A stretch of DNA of 64,000 nucleotides from Spongilla lacustris (lineage: Eukaryota; Porifera; Demospongiae; Spongillida; Spongillidae): contig OX442421.1 in NCBI GenBank assembly GCA_949361645.1, positions 4,569,320-4,633,319 on the forward strand. Reading direction: 5' to 3'. Positions 11,732 to 23,652 of this stretch are shown here, in pieces (the first letter of the stretch is position 1; the number at the start of each line of letters is the position of its first letter). The translations under genes were made by a program, and so were the position numbers. The notes under the pieces are model-generated. The model did no database searches and was not told the DNA's origin. It worked only from the letters and a program-made list of their open reading frames with translations.

Positions 11732-13117
11732 CTAAAAAAGAGGATCATCCAACTCCTTGCACAAGGCATGCTGGGACAGAGGAGAGGACAAAACAGACTC
11801 CACTGTGATGGCCTCTGTAGGGGACACAAGACTGTTAAACTTCGAAATAGCGCTCAACAAATGACGATTACTAGCACTACCAAAACCTGAAGAAGACGAC
11901 GATGAGATGAAGGCAGCACATGAGTGGTACGAAAAAGAACGAAAGCCAAGTCCTCCAAAGCTAAGGCTAAGTTGCACTTGCTTCCAGTGATCATCTGCGA
12001 TGTCAGCTGCTATGCAAGTAGAGAAAAAACGTCTTACCTCCTCATCAAAGAACTTCAGGGACTCACATGAGAGGCTAGGCGGAGTGGTTCTGGCTAAATG
12101 CACTAATTTACAATAACTACCACAAATGCAAAGAAGAGAAGCTGCAACATGAAGGTCAGCGTCAGCCACCTCTACTAGGGCAGTGAGCAGCACCTTAGCC
12201 TTGGAACATTTCTCAGCAATGAAGTGAGAGCAATGCAAATAGTCACCTATCAATACCCCAAGGATCTCTAAGTTAGGCAAAAGAGATGACTTCACAGCAG
12301 GTGGAAACAAATTGTTGCCTTGGGGACTGAAAAATTCACATTTAGAGAAATTGATGACAATGCCAATATGAGGTCCCAGTTCTTCAATAAGATGCAAAGC
12401 ACGTACGACTGCAGACCTTTTACCTGCAAGCACACCATCATCTAGGTACCATGCCTGAAGCAGAAGTTGTAAACATTCTTCATCCGCATCAATGGTAGAA
12501 ATGAACTTCTGGAGAACAAGAGCAAACAAGTGGGTCCCCTTGTTGAACTCCAGATTGTAAACTTAAATGGCCCATGGGATGCCCACAAATCTGGGTGGGA
12601 GCCATAACACCAAGACACCCAGGGCAGGATTTCAGAGAAAAAAGCTGAGCATTCATCAAGGACTGCCTGTCTAGAAACTAGGTTGAATGCATTGGTCATG
12701 TCCACGTTAAATACGACAAAATCCTCATCCTGCATCCAATGCTCTTCAATGCAGTTTCGTAAGCTATGGACAATCTTCTCAGCCCCTGCCCCCCTCCAAA
12801 CTGTAGTGGCTGGAAATAACTTGAAATCTTCTCCTTGAGAGAGGCACAAATGCACTTTCCAGCCAACCTTCTCAGGGATTCTCCCACAACAATTGGTCTG
12901 ATATCTGGAGGAGAACCTTCCTTATCCTTACTATTAGCCTACCACCAGCCATGAATTTAGATACTGCTTGAGGAGCCTTTCCTGACACTAAGAGGTTCAC
13001 CACTTCTCTAAGAGAAGAAGTGATTGGTGTTTGGAGTGGGACAGATATTACATCGAAGAGATGTTGGATACGAAGACCAGATGGCCCTGCCGCCGTGTCT
13101 TTGGGGAAGGATGTCAA
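11732..13117 (-). pseudogene. Reverse transcriptase domain of the retroelement, frameshifted
   Basis: Three overlapping open segments carry RT blocks in order: SFPKDTAAGPSGLRIQHL (13105 region), ESLRRLAGKCICASLKE (12885 region), QFGGG...HSLRNCIEEHWM, FVVFNVDMTNAFNLVSR (block A, catalytic Asp), and AWYLDDGVLAGKR (block C) with VINFSKCEFFSP after it. Blocks A and C have their Asp residues. The frame changes at least at about 12870 and 12500, so no intact enzyme can be made from this copy. Confidence 0.75.
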
Positions 13118-14347
13118 GACTGCTCCAATGTCAAAGTTTGGATCAAGTGAAATAGAGCCTGCAAGAACCTTTGAATGATGGGAATTTCAGATGTTGGATT
13201 CTTGGCCTTCAATAACTGCCAGGTTGCATCATTGTTAGGCGCAATGCCACTGGACAGCAGGGTCCGGCAAGCTTTTCCCAACATTCCACATCTACCAAAG
13301 GATACAGCCATGTCAACTGGTTTGCTTTGAGAGTTTTGATTCTTAGCAGATCCATCCCTCAGCTTATTAGCCCGATCTTTAGCCAAATTCCAGAGACAAG
13401 TCAAATCATTGTTGGCCCACAGGTTGCACAGGAAATCTATTGGCTGCAGCTTTACATGGCATCCACCACGCTTTGTGGAAGGCAGAACACACTTAGAGAG
13501 CATAAATAATTTGAGCCATGCTTCCTCCGTATTTTCACTTATGACATACCTCAAAGCTGATGACAGTGCTTTGGCAAAGGCCGGTCTTGACTTAGACAGA
13601 ATGAACCATAATGTAGGGATATTTAATTGGCAGACTTCTTTAAAGGTGGGAAGGGTCACAGATGGTTGAATGTTGAAGGACAAGCCATTTGGAATTTGAA
13701 GGTTCGTTTTCTATCTCAGATAGTGTGATCTCGACACCTGAGCATTTCCTGGAGTGAGAAGACATTCTTGAATTAGCAACTGGCTGGGAGCAGTGAGAGC
13801 ATATATATGAGTCATTTTCCTCGAGCCACAAGATAGGAACCGCACCTGGTAGGATGCCTTGAATATGGAGGCACATGTGAGCATGCCACATGGAGGGAGC
13901 AATAAAACATAAACACCCCTCCACAACACAGCGCTTCTTAGATCCAGCTCTAGAGGATAACCTATCTTTTGAAGCTTGGGATTCAGCGTTGGCATCTGAT
14001 AGACTAGAAGATTGCCCCAATAGCGCCAAGGGTAGAGAAGGGCCAGACTGGTAAGGTGTAACTATGGTTGGTTGTTGAGCCAATTGAATATCATTAGAGG
14101 GCAATTGTGGCTCCGATTGACTAGCAATGAATACCCGTTTCAATGGGTGGCGACTGTGATGGACTAATGTCTGCGGAAGAAAGTAGGGGGTAGCACAGGT
14201 CGTTGCAATTCGGAAGGTATTAAGGACGAAGGCTGGGAAGTTGCGGTGGAGGGCAAATGTTCTTGCTAGGTAGCAGCAAGAGGCTGCGAAGCGGTGGCAT
14301 TCGATGAATTCCCACAGTGACCTTGTTTGCCCGCGTGACAAATTCAT
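13114..14347 (-). pseudogene. N-terminal zinc-finger and linker region of the retroelement
   Basis: The segment 13640-14347 holds two Cys/His motifs, CVVEGC...MWHAHMCLH and YICSHCSQPV...MSSHSRKC, of C2H2 type and probably nucleic-acid binding. The segment 13114-13683 follows in another frame and contains CVLPSTKRGGCHVK and GRCGMLGKACRTLLSSGIA, a conserved-looking stretch just before the RT. An ATG at about 14347 (MNLSRGQ) opens the first segment, but another frame upstream (MDEFVTRANK) suggests the true start was earlier and is now shifted. Confidence 0.55.
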
Positions 14348-14429
14348 CCATTATTAATGCACTCACACGAACTGCAACGAGCATATGGACCATTGCACCT
14401 ACAGCACGGCATTGTAACATACATGCCAT

Positions 14430-15470
14430 ATTTAATTTGCTCTAGTTATTAATCACAGGCACTAAGAATGTTGTCAAAGAGATGAGGAAGTTGTGTCATT
14501 GTACTGTAGCTGATAAGAACAAGACGTGGTTCACTAAGCTTTCTGACAAGAGTAAGCTGCATTATTTGCAGCAGTAACACTAACATGCATGGTGCAGAGC
14601 ACCAAGACACACCTGTACTGGTGCATGAAGAACTGCACGGGCAGTGCTGATGACCTTCTGGTCAAGATCATGAACATCAGCCTGCACTATTAGGTATGTG
14701 AGTCCTTAGGTGATGATTGACACATTTTCTTATCACCCAGGTTGACCATTGTGGTTGTCATAATGAAAGTAGAAGTTCTTTGCCTATGATGTTCCCAAGA
14801 GAAAGTTCCTATCCGAACAAGAGAGAGATGTGCATTCTATTAGCTTTCTGTGACTTGATCTACTAAATTAAATAATAGTGGTTTTAAGAACATATAGTGC
14901 ACATACCCGTTAGTACTTGTCTTGAAGAATGTAATAGAATATAAAGTTTCATGTTATGATCATCCTCGTTATTTTTTTCAATAGAATTTGGTGCATCAAA
15001 CAACATTGCACAAGCTGTATAGAATCTCTGTCAAAAGTCATGTGCGTTTTTTTTTTAAATCCAAAAAGGGTACACATACCAAAAATTGAACACTTTTGGG
15101 ATCCAACGAGTCTATTCATCATTGCTATGGAGCACGTAATAATAGTACCAATGTGACAGAAACCCCGACCCGACCGATTGAACTATGTATTGTTGTGTTA
15201 CGTTTCCTGCTTGGATATAACCAAAGTCATGCGTTGATTGACGATATTTTACAACTATTGATGCGTTTTTAGTGTCGTAGGTTCTCACTTGGCATTGGGT
15301 CTATGCAACTAAACTAGCAGTTGCGGTGGTTGAAAATTGTTGGGTGACCCCACGATACTAGTTATTCGTCATTCGTGCATCTTGGTTGGCTATAGTACCC
15401 TTTGGTTCTTCGCACGCAGTACTGCGAGCAAGCTAGCCAAGACGTACATCCCATGATACAGGGGAAAATG
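14430..15470. other. No gene seen
   Basis: About 1 kb without a supported gene. The sequence is unique in appearance and has only short open frames. Confidence 0.4.
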
Positions 15471-15477
15471 GTGTAAG

Positions 15478-15685
15478 GGATCCTGGCTGCCCCACCAAAG
15501 GCTGCCCCACCACTCCATCCAGTGGCAGGAACTTTTCGCCATCCTTGCAGCCGCCAGCACCTGGCACCACAGGCTTGCAGGTCGTCAGGTCATCTTCCAC
15601 TGTGACAACCTGGCAGTAGTCCAGGCATGGTCAGGCCTGTCCTCAAGGGACCCAGCCCTCATGGTCTTGCTTCGGGAGCATTTGA
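15478..15685 (+). mobile_element. DIRS-type retrotransposon RNase H fragment
   Basis: Plus-strand translation gives HHSIQWQELFAILAAASTW, then VIFHCDNLAVVQAWSG and SRDPALMVLLREHL. The order W-x-E-L, F-x-CDN-x-AVV and the S-R-D-P-x-L-M-x-L-L-R block are characteristic of DIRS-like RNase H domains. Only about 70 codons survive. The fragment ends abruptly where the neighbouring minus-strand gene-like sequence begins (about 15685), so that boundary is a junction between unrelated sequences. Confidence 0.75.
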
Positions 15686-15689
15686 CTGA

Positions 15690-17336
15690 CCACAGGGACT
15701 TCAGAAAGCAACAGCAGTCCATCTGTATATTGTGAAGCAAGTTTGGCTTGCACAGCCTCAGCAGATACTTTAAGGCGACTTTTCACAGCAGACCCTTCAA
15801 CTATGCTTTCTTCACCAGTGCGCCAGCACTGTGCAATGAAGTCCTGTACTCTTGTGCTGAGCTCAGGGTGTTGGTTCTTCTGACAGTGTGCCCAACCAGC
15901 AATGAAATTTACCTCAAATGATGCATATGTTGAAGTTCCAGGATTTGTAATTGAGGTTATCATTGCTCTTGCCTGCCCATCTACTGTGAAGTCTCGAGTG
16001 CTTAGTACTTCATTAGCATAGTGAGCAGCCATAGAAACACCACTGCATTGCATGGGGGGACCTTTACATTGTGCCTCTCTCTGCCAAGAGCAGTCTTAAA
16101 GTGGCATTGGCAACGTGTGCATTGTGGGTAAATACTGCATACATCCTTCATAGCTTCTGCATCAACCTCTGAATCCATATTGTCAAATTGTACTCTACAA
16201 CCACTAAAGTTTACTCCTGGATTTCCAAATGGGTCTTGGTCACAGGAATCAAATGGAGCAGGAATCAGCTTTGTTATGTATGTTGGTACAGACTGTCCAA
16301 GGTTGTGAAAAAATGAAACTTGAGGGGTTGCAGAGTGGTGGTCATAATGAGCAGCCAAATAGGTTGAAATGCCTTTGATTGGGGGAAGTTTTACTGCCAT
16401 GAATGGACAATCATGCTTTGGTTTCCTAGGACAATTGTATTCTTAACACATTTTGTACTTAGAGCAACAGCAAGTTGCTTTGGAGTTGACACTTTTCTTC
16501 CCCACTCTCCTTCCGCAATATAGGCTTCAACTCTCAACTGTAAACACTGTTGATCTCTGCAGATACAGCTGTTCTCTCACTGTTTGGTCAGCATCAGAGG
16601 CTGGTGCAACAATGTCAATGACTTTGTCCACCAATTGGTAATTATCAGTGTGATAATTGACTTTTATATAGTCAACTCTAGCTCTAATTTGTTGTTTCTT
16701 ACTTCCCCCTGTAATTAAATTTGTGATAGTGTAAAAGAGGGACTTCTTCATAGTCAGTGTATTTGGAAATTGAGCACTGTGTTTTATGACATACTCTTGG
16801 TAGATTTCGGACACATCTCGTTTTAACACGAGATGATTGCAACATTATCTATGCTAAAATTCTTCAACAATGACAAAGATCGTTTCTTCTTTGGTAGCCA
16901 CGCAAGCCTTGAGATGTTGTTGTAGGAATAAATGGTATCAACAGCAAGTTTCACCACTTCACTGCTTAACTTATGTCGAGTAATAACAGGTGGTACTAGT
17001 TCAAGGCCACAATGAAGATATGCAGCATCCACTTTGGCTTGAAATATTAAGGACCTCAAGTGACCATCAAAATGTGTTGTCCCATCATCAGACATCAACT
17101 GCTGCACATACAAAAATGGTAAAGTACTCAGGTGTGCAAGGAGACGACGAGCTGCAACTGATGTACTTGGTGCACAGTGCTTTGCTGGCAAGATAATGCT
17201 GTTATATAACTTCTCTAATGGGTTTTCAATTGAAATGGATGGAAACTCTTTCTCACTCTTACTTGCATCAGGTTCTTCTACAATTTTGAACAGTTGTTTT
17301 ATAGTGGCTATTTCAGGTAACTTCCACAAACGCATA
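15690..17336 (-). pseudogene. Broken unrecognised minus-strand gene with a Cys/His motif
   Basis: Four open segments follow one another on the minus strand: 17335-16823 (MRLWKLPEIATIKQLF...), 16829-16527 (MLKRDVSEIYQEYVIK...), 16400-16002 (MAVKLPPIKGISTYLAAH...) and 16053-15643 (...EVLSTRDFTVDGQARAM...). The third contains CTRCQCHFKTALGRERHN followed by a Cys, a zinc-finger-like spacing. Composition is protein-like throughout and the segments abut in different frames. I do not recognise the family. It may be a transposon-borne accessory protein or a decayed host gene. An intact copy elsewhere in the genome would settle its structure. Confidence 0.5.
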
Positions 17337-18820
17337 TCCTAATACTCGGTACTAGTACCTGTACTCTTTGCAACGTTTGCTATATGTTGTTTTCAATGTC
17401 AAGACTATGCTTTTGCAAATACGTTGCCACACACGTATAGGTCACACTATAGCTAGCTCAAAATAACAACTGTAGAAGTGTACGAAGGGCCTACGCACAG
17501 TAGCAGCAGTAGCAGCACATACTAGTACTGCCTAGGTTGAGTAGTTAGGAATTACTGCATGATCCGTTACGTTTTCCATTATCCGGGAATACAAAATAAA
17601 TACATAGCCAGTACGGGTCTGAGAGATTCTTACTAGGGCACAAAAGCGCCATAAGAGACTGGCTGTTGAGCTCAAGTGATTTGAAAGTATCGCAAGCGCC
17701 TTATATATGCCTCTTTTGGTAGCGAATCGGCGTGCGCATCTATTTACGCCCAATCTCCTCCTTTAACCTTTAATCTGCATGAAACGATCCTGAATTCAGG
17801 ATCGGTAAAATCCTGAATTCAGGATGGTGAGTTCTGCTGTTTATAACAACCATTGCAGTGAAAATTAAAATCATTAAAACATAAAAGCAGTTTGTTTCAA
17901 CAATGGTGCACACATTCTATAGCAAGGAATTTTTTTTATCTTCTAGAAAGCTGCCCAAACTTCCAGGATGCATAAGCACGTTCGTTGCCCCCGCGTACAT
18001 AAACTAAAAGACTAGCAATTTATAGTTTGTACTGCTAACAAAGAACATTGAACATATCAATTTTACTCCTTTTCACTACTTATTGGTGGTAACACCTCCA
18101 GACTCCTGGTAGAAGTTGAACTTGTATACAAAATAATAGAAAACTATAGGCAGTTTATGATAGTGTATCTTGTCACACATAATACATCATAAAATAAATA
18201 AAATACAAAGGAAAAAAAAGGGTAATTTATTATCACTGCCGAGCATCCGCCCTTTCTTTTTATGTCCCAATGGTACTGGTGAATACATTTTCCTGTCATT
18301 TGAAAGTATTGAATTAGATGGGAAATAAGCTCCCGCCTAAATATGGCCGGTATGCATGATGGTACATTGGCGGGTTTGTCGTTGGTTATTGGCGGGGGCA
18401 GCTGTAAGTGGCAGCTGACAGCACTGGTAAAAGCACTTGCTGGAGACTGTTGTTCAGTCTAAGCGTTCGTGCACAGCATAACCTACAAGCACCAAAAAAA
18501 TTTGATTTGTATTTGTTATTCTCTGTTTGTTGCCGAAGGGTAGCATTGTGTGTGTCCTATTACAAGACAGATGACCCCTGGGCACAGAGAAGGCTGCAGC
18601 TGTTGGACTGTTTGTAGAGTATGTTCAATATAGTTAGTATGGTGGATTTTTTCCTATTAGAGGTTTTTCCACTGGGGTTTTTTCCTAAGAAGATGTGGGC
18701 ACATCTCTTTTAAAATATAGGTGTATGCTGAGCCCCCTGCCCAGCCTTGTGTGTTGTGCGATCGTGTATTGTTTTTGTTGTATGTAATGGTGTGGAGGTG
18801 TATATGTGGATTTTAGTGGT
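17337..18820. other. Mostly unassigned; tandem 16-bp palindromes and one small ORF
   Basis: ATCCTGAATTCAGGAT, a perfect palindrome, occurs twice within about 40 bases (around 17788-17826). At 18343-18462 a 39-codon frame starts MAGMHDGTLAGLSLVIGGG and contains a GTAAGT after GGCAGCT, so it could be a first exon. Support is weak. Nothing else stands out. Confidence 0.3.
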
Positions 18821-18821
18821 G

Positions 18822-19006
18822 GATTGTGGTTGTTGTGCTGGATTGTGGTTGTTGTGCTGGATTGTGGTTGTTGTGCTGGATTGTGGTTGTTGTGCTGGAT
18901 TGTGGTTGTTGTGCTGGATTGTGGTTGTTGTGCTGGATTGTGGTTGTTGTGCTGGATTGTGGTTGTTGTGCTGGATTGTGGTTGTTGTGCTGGATTTTGG
19001 TTGTTG
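18822..19006. repeat. 19-bp minisatellite
   Basis: About nine to ten direct copies of GGATTGTGGTTGTTGTGCT with very little divergence. The unit length is not a multiple of three, so the long open frames across it cycle through all frames and are not genes. Confidence 0.95.
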
Positions 19007-19204
19007 TGGTTGATGTTGGTCCATGTACATGTATATCAGGTGCTATTATTAAGTTGGCGAGCACAGGCGATGCTGCACCAATTGTCATGTGATCTGGGAA
19101 GGGGGGTATACGTACCATGGAAGGCATGTGGCGGGAGCAGCATTTATACCAATGCCAGGCATTTCAGCAACGCTCTCAAAGACAGAAATTTTATTTTGCA
19201 GAAG

Positions 19205-19405
19205 CTAACCACGTACCCCCCGCTCTGACTCGCTTCGCTTAGTCCGCCTTGAGTTAATTCGATGCTCGTACCTCCTGTATCCCATATTGTTTAACTTGCT
19301 TATATGGCTCTCCTTGCAGATCTTTGTAACAGTTTCTATAAGTTGAAAGTAAGCTTCCTGCTCTTTCCTCAACCTTATACCCGACTTGGATGGTAACCAC
19401 GGCAT
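19205..19405 (-). CDS. Small ORF of unknown function downstream of a CRE-like site
   Basis: 66 codons starting MPWLPSKSGIRLRKEQEAYF and containing LIETVTKICKESHISKL, which could form an amphipathic helix. It ends in a basic R/S-rich stretch. A perfect TGACGTCA (19519-19526) lies about 115 bases upstream on this strand, and the intervening DNA is AT-rich. I do not recognise the product. The CRE-like palindrome also falls inside the arm of a TIR element (19490-20005), so the promoter reading is uncertain. Confidence 0.2.
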   Translation of the reverse strand: MPWLPSKSGIRLRKEQEAYFQLIETVTKICKESHISKLNNMGYRRYEHRINSRRTKRSESERGVRG

Positions 19406-19489
19406 TATACGAAAAAGTAAACTAAGCCTATAAACTAAAAGAAATAAACATTTGAATGACTACAATGGATAACGCTGTTTAGAAAAGGT

Positions 19490-20005
19490 TAAGACCTTGG
19501 AATGTTTGCGTGTCAACGTGACGTCATAATTTGAAGTGACGTTACATCCGGAGTACATCCGCGTTTTTCAGTTCCTTGTTACAGTGGTAGCTTGTCACGA
19601 ATACTTTTTTAATGTGAGAAGAAGAGCACCATTGCTTCCTGGAATGTAACATCCTATCTATTTGCCTGCGTAGGCGTGAAAATGCACACTTTAGAATGCC
19701 ATGGAATGGCTCATTTTGCGATGCGCCGGGTATATCGTCTTGTGTTAGTTCAGCCGAAGTACTGCGCATTTCACTATTGCATTCATTAGACCCCATCCTT
19801 CAGAAATTTTGAACGAGCATGTACTTGGAGGGGTCCTCCATACTGCATTCATCATTCTTACCTCAAATTTGAAGCCAACTAAGCCAACACATGCGAGAAT
19901 ACACGCACACCATAGCCAAACGTGCAAAGAATGTACTCCGGACGTTTACGTCACGTGAAATCAACACAAATTGCATTCCTTGCGCCCTTAAATGAAAAGG
20001 CACAT
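19490..20005. mobile_element. TIR element; its right end recurs at the window's right edge
   Basis: GTGACGTTACATCCGGAGTACAT (19536-19558) is inverted at 19932-19954 with few mismatches. The right arm continues outward as GTGAAATCAACACAAATTGC and CATTCCTTGCGCCCTTAAAT. The outer block occurs again, in opposite orientation, at about 63955-64000 (TTCATTTAAGGGCACAAGGA, then ATGCAATTAGTGTTGATT). Left and right arms therefore belong to a dispersed family. No transposase is visible. Confidence 0.6.
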
Positions 20006-20180
20006 AATTGTGGCTAACTACATGTACAGATAAGATCCTCAGATCACATAACTAAATGCGCTTATCCATTCGTATATAAATATGTCCCATAACTTCGTCT
20101 CTGCAAGCAGAGAAACCATATCCATGCTTGGCTTGCAGTGATACAGTATTACTGGTTCCATCGTGGCGATATGCAGGTTC

Positions 20181-20500
20181 ATTGGAAAAGCTGCTGCCTG
20201 TGATGTCACAGTTGTGAATCCGCTCAACCCAAGCTTGATTCTGGGAGCGAGCGCAACTGGGTTACTCGGCAGCATGCAGAGAAAGAAGTAGTCAAAATGA
20301 CTAAAAATGGCCTGAAGTGTGCAAAACTTGGGTGGGAGTGCATTCCCCTGGCTGTAGAGACATATGGTTGTTGGGAAGATAAGGCCCAGGAAATGTTCAA
20401 CCGGATCAGCAGGAGGTTGGCAGTGGGCTCAGCCTCCAGTGAAGCCGGGGTGAGGCAGGACATATATGGGAGACTATGCCTGACCTTGGTAGGTACTTTA
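20181..20500 (+). mobile_element. 3' fragment of the RT/endonuclease retroelement family
   Basis: Plus-strand translation gives GKAAACDVTVVNPLNPSLIL, a two-stop gap, then KCAKLGWECIPLAVETYGCW and DIYGRLCLTLVG. These match the endonuclease tail of the 10.9-14.4 kb element (AAFDVTVTSPL, ELGWVCVPLAVESYG, IYGRLNTSLV). This is a truncated, frameshifted copy. Confidence 0.75.
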
Positions 20501-20519
20501 CAAAAAAGTTTTTAAAAGG

Positions 20520-21439
20520 TATTCACGCATAACTGAATGCATCAGTTTAAAGATCATATTGAATGGTTTTCAAAACAGTTTTGATCCCCGTAATGCCGAT
20601 AGTCAAACATTGTGCAAAGTCCAAAAATTCTGAAAGTTGCATCTAATAACGCTCATAGATCAGTACAACGATGCAAGTTTTTGATACATAGGTCCCGAGT
20701 ATATACCCTCAAAATAGGGCGCATTCATGTGACTCTAAGGTTGATTGGATTACACAATTCTCCAAAGAAGTGTATTATAAATCCAATTACTATTTCTCCT
20801 ACCAGAGTATTGATTCCATTGTATGAAAACCAAATTCTGTTTTAATGTGATAAGCGATGACATGGCTGTTACACATTCAACGGTGAGCTAAAAACGAGCC
20901 CAGATAGTTTTAAAAGTTGCACGGTATATAGGAATTGCTTGCCTGCAACGTTTTTTGACGTTTTTGAGGTGGTCCCGTCATTGGAACAGTAGAATAAACA
21001 ATGTTGACTTTATACTCTAATTAGAAAGCAGTACATCCTTAACTTGGATATTGCGTACGATTTTATATACGATACTGCGTGAAAGTGCGCTCAAAGCTTC
21101 ATCATCCAGGCAAATTTGAAGTTTTATCATCTTTAGACTATCGAGAACTAGATTTTCTAAAATACCTACCTCTCTCAACCTTCGTAAAAACCAGTCACAA
21201 TTTCTATGGCAGATATTTGGATATGCGGAATTACTTTACGTGAAATTATTTGAAAGTACCTAACCTTGGTGAGGGAGAACGCTAAGACCAGATCGAGCTG
21301 GCCTGTTAGCTGAACCCTGTTGTGATCGTGTTAGTATGATACGTGTTTACGATATCTAATAGGATTGGAATTATAAGATCGGGGAGACATGCACAACCTT
21401 TTTTGCGCGCCCTCATTTGTGGGGTCTGCCGGCCCCCCC

Positions 21440-21470
<31 letters not shown>

Positions 21471-22295
21471 CCTTGTAAAAATAAAAAAACGTCGGCCCAA
21501 ACTAAGCCCGCAATTCACTCCTTGAATCGGCCGAATAACAAATCACTGCTTGAAAACTGACAGCGGACAACGTATATTCGCGGTTGTCAAATGGCGCCCC
21601 CATGTCCTAGCTTGGCCCTCCCTCCCCCCCCCCCTCCACCCCCCCTTCCAGAAAAACTGCAGACGGGCACTGTCCTACAGAATGTATATTTTAGCCAGGC
21701 TAGGTCGAGGAGTTATCAACGTTATCGTAATCACACAATGGCAGTAGCTTCAAATTGGCATGCAATTATTACCGTCAAATGCAAAAGATATGTATCATGC
21801 ATGCTATTAAAACTACACCACAACATTAATACTTCCTTATGCACATAAAACAGACATGTACCTATCTCTTTTCTTTTCTTTTCTCACGCGCGTTCGCGGA
21901 TAAATCACGTGGGGTGTACGCTATCTTATCACCTAACCACTGACCGCAAAAAATAAAAGTACAAAATTGAAATTTATGCAGTAAACAAATCTTGATATGT
22001 GTCAAAAGCAATTCTACAAACTTAATAAAACAGTTGTTTAATGCAGATACAATAGCATAAAATCATGAATATAATAGGTTCATACATAAAATTTTGCTGT
22101 TAATTTGCATTTCGGGAAATTACACGAGTGTATAATTGGAATAGAGTGACTTGAAAGCAGTAATCAATTCTTTAGTAAGTCTGTTGGATTTGTATAAGGA
22201 AATAGGCCTTAGCACTGCATCAATTCACTGACTTCTTCAAATCAAGGTATTTTGATCGTAATACGACTTAATAGTTCGCTAGAACGTACTGAATT
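20520..22295. other. No gene seen; long C tracts
   Basis: Contains nearly 50 bases of C-rich DNA at 21423-21470 and another C-rich patch at 21615-21650 followed by CTGCAGACGGGCACTG, which resembles the patch at 283-345. Open frames through the C tracts are proline-rich artefacts. Confidence 0.4.
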
Positions 22296-22299
22296 AAGG

Positions 22300-22732
22300 G
22301 ATGCCGGATTATCCATTGGGCAAGTGGGGCTACAGTCCAGGGGCCCACAACCTTAGGGGGCACCAAACGGGCAACGACAAAATAATTATCGGTCAATGCA
22401 TTATGCATATCCCCTCTGCTTTGATAATCAACTCAGTCGCTGCAAAAACGAAATTGAAGAAACAGCAGGAGAAATCAATTACTAAGCTTGGCAAGCTGGA
22501 TGACCTGGGTTTTATCAACATCGTAGCACCCACAAACATGTCTGAAAGCTCTGCCACTACAACAGTGGACCAGAGTGGAGATCGTGCTTGCAATGAGCTT
22601 AATAGCTCCAATCCAGAAGACATGATTCCTTTGGAGGCTGAAGCTCTCTCGCTTGGCTCTCGGGAAGGGGGAGGGGGGGGGCCTTTCAAAATAACTAGTC
22701 TAGGGGCCCCAGTGACCCTTAATCCGGCACTG
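22300..22732. mobile_element. Non-autonomous TIR element (CAGTGCCGGATT-type ends)
   Basis: The right end reads CCCTTAATCCGGCACTG and the left end GATGCCGGATTATCCATTGG, an imperfect inverted match. Both ends have GGGGCCC blocks just inside. The interior carries a 147-codon open frame (MPDYPLGKWGYSPG..., KLGKLDDLGFINIVAPTNM) that looks like a transposase remnant running into the TIRs rather than a host protein. Ends of this type occur in hAT-like elements. No clear target duplication was found. Confidence 0.5.
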
Positions 22733-22890
22733 ATCGTAGCGTAGTGGCTTTAACGGTTTACCATGTACCAGCGGATATTTAATGACGCTATTGCACGTAA
22801 CCGCGGAATTAAATTTCTGAGTTAATGTATTTTTAGGTATCATGTGACCAGGGCGTGACAACTTTTGAACCGAGCGAGTTTTTAATGTAG

Positions 22891-23063
22891 AAGTTTGCAA
22901 AATCGGTCTCATCAGTGAGTGGATACGCTACACGCCAATGCCAACTGATCGACGATGTAGAAAAGGCAACTAGCGCTTGTATCGATATATTTGTTACAGA
23001 CGCTGTGGTTGGCATGGACGCTGTCAAGCGGAGAGATGAAAACTGTTGTCGTTTTATTACAAA
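22891..23063 (+). CDS. Candidate exon, unrecognised
   Basis: Bounded by TTTTTAATGTAG on the left and GTAAGTA on the right. The open frame reads KFAKSVSSVSGYATRQCQLI, then DDVEKATSACIDIFVTDAVV and ends RDENCCRFIT. It could belong with the plus-strand exons at 24.97-26.85 kb, but nothing seen between them proves it. Confidence 0.3.
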
Positions 23064-23373
23064 GTAAGTACTTGGGAGTAGGAATAAGTGTTAGACAATC
23101 TTATCGCCTACGCGGATTGTGAAGAAGAGTGTTTTTTGCGACACTGCTATTGTGGGATTCAAATTTGATCATTCTTATTAGAGCCACCGTAGGATGGCGG
23201 AACATACGGCGCAGCTGAACACCGGGTCACTATGCAAATTGTCAGCGAAGTATGTCAAGGTTTCTTTTTAAGGACGTCCCCCCCCCCCCCCCCTCCCCCC
23301 CCAATTATAACTAATCAACAAATCAATTAACAGCCTTTGATGTAAATTATCAACAGTGTCCCGTTCTGACTGT

Positions 23374-23652
23374 TACTCTATTTTTGTAACTTGTAAACTA
23401 CCATACATACTGCTGAACCTAAACTAAACTAAGCCCAGCTAGACGGGGGAACAGTCGGCTGATCCGCTAACAAATCCAGCTAGACCCGGACAAATTAAAT
23501 TTTGTCCCGGTAAAGTTGGATTAGTTAGCAGATCAGCCGACTGTTCCCCCATCTAGCTGGGCTTAGTTTAGGGTACGCCCGTCTAGCTGGGCTTAGTTTA
23601 GCTTAGGTTCAGCAGTATGTATGGTAAGTTTACAAGTTACAAAAATAGAGTA
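23374..23652. mobile_element. Foldback (long inverted repeat) element
   Basis: Almost the whole stretch is one inverted repeat. The left arm starts TACTCTATTTTTGTAACTTG and contains GCCCAGCTAGACGGGGGAAC. The right arm is its reverse complement, ending ATAGAGTA. The right arm carries an extra copy of CGTCTAGCTGGGCTTAGTTT, which suggests slippage or unequal exchange. The element is flanked by TA-rich sequence. Transcribed, it would form a long hairpin. No coding. Confidence 0.8.

Larger units (their letters stand above)
10985..14410 (-). mobile_element. Decayed retroelement with zinc finger, reverse transcriptase and restriction-like endonuclease
   Basis: One element read on the minus strand, broken into at least six open segments by frameshifts. 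In protein order: an N-terminal segment with Cys/His zinc fingers (13640-14347), a linker (13114-13683), an RT (13117 down to 11732, catalytic box YLDDG) and a C-terminal zinc-knuckle plus endonuclease-like segment (11725-10988). Non-LTR elements with N-terminal C2H2 fingers and a C-terminal restriction-like endonuclease form the R2/NeSL/R4-type group. I place this element there on architecture, not by a search. Its C-terminal module recurs at 20.2, 49.0, 49.2, 49.7 and 55.4 kb. No terminal target duplication was found. Confidence 0.75.

Noticed and set aside
18710..19228. Repetitive Leu/Cys/Val or Gln/Asn/His frames
   Set aside because: 19-bp minisatellite; the period is not a multiple of three, so the repeat peptide has no functional unit.
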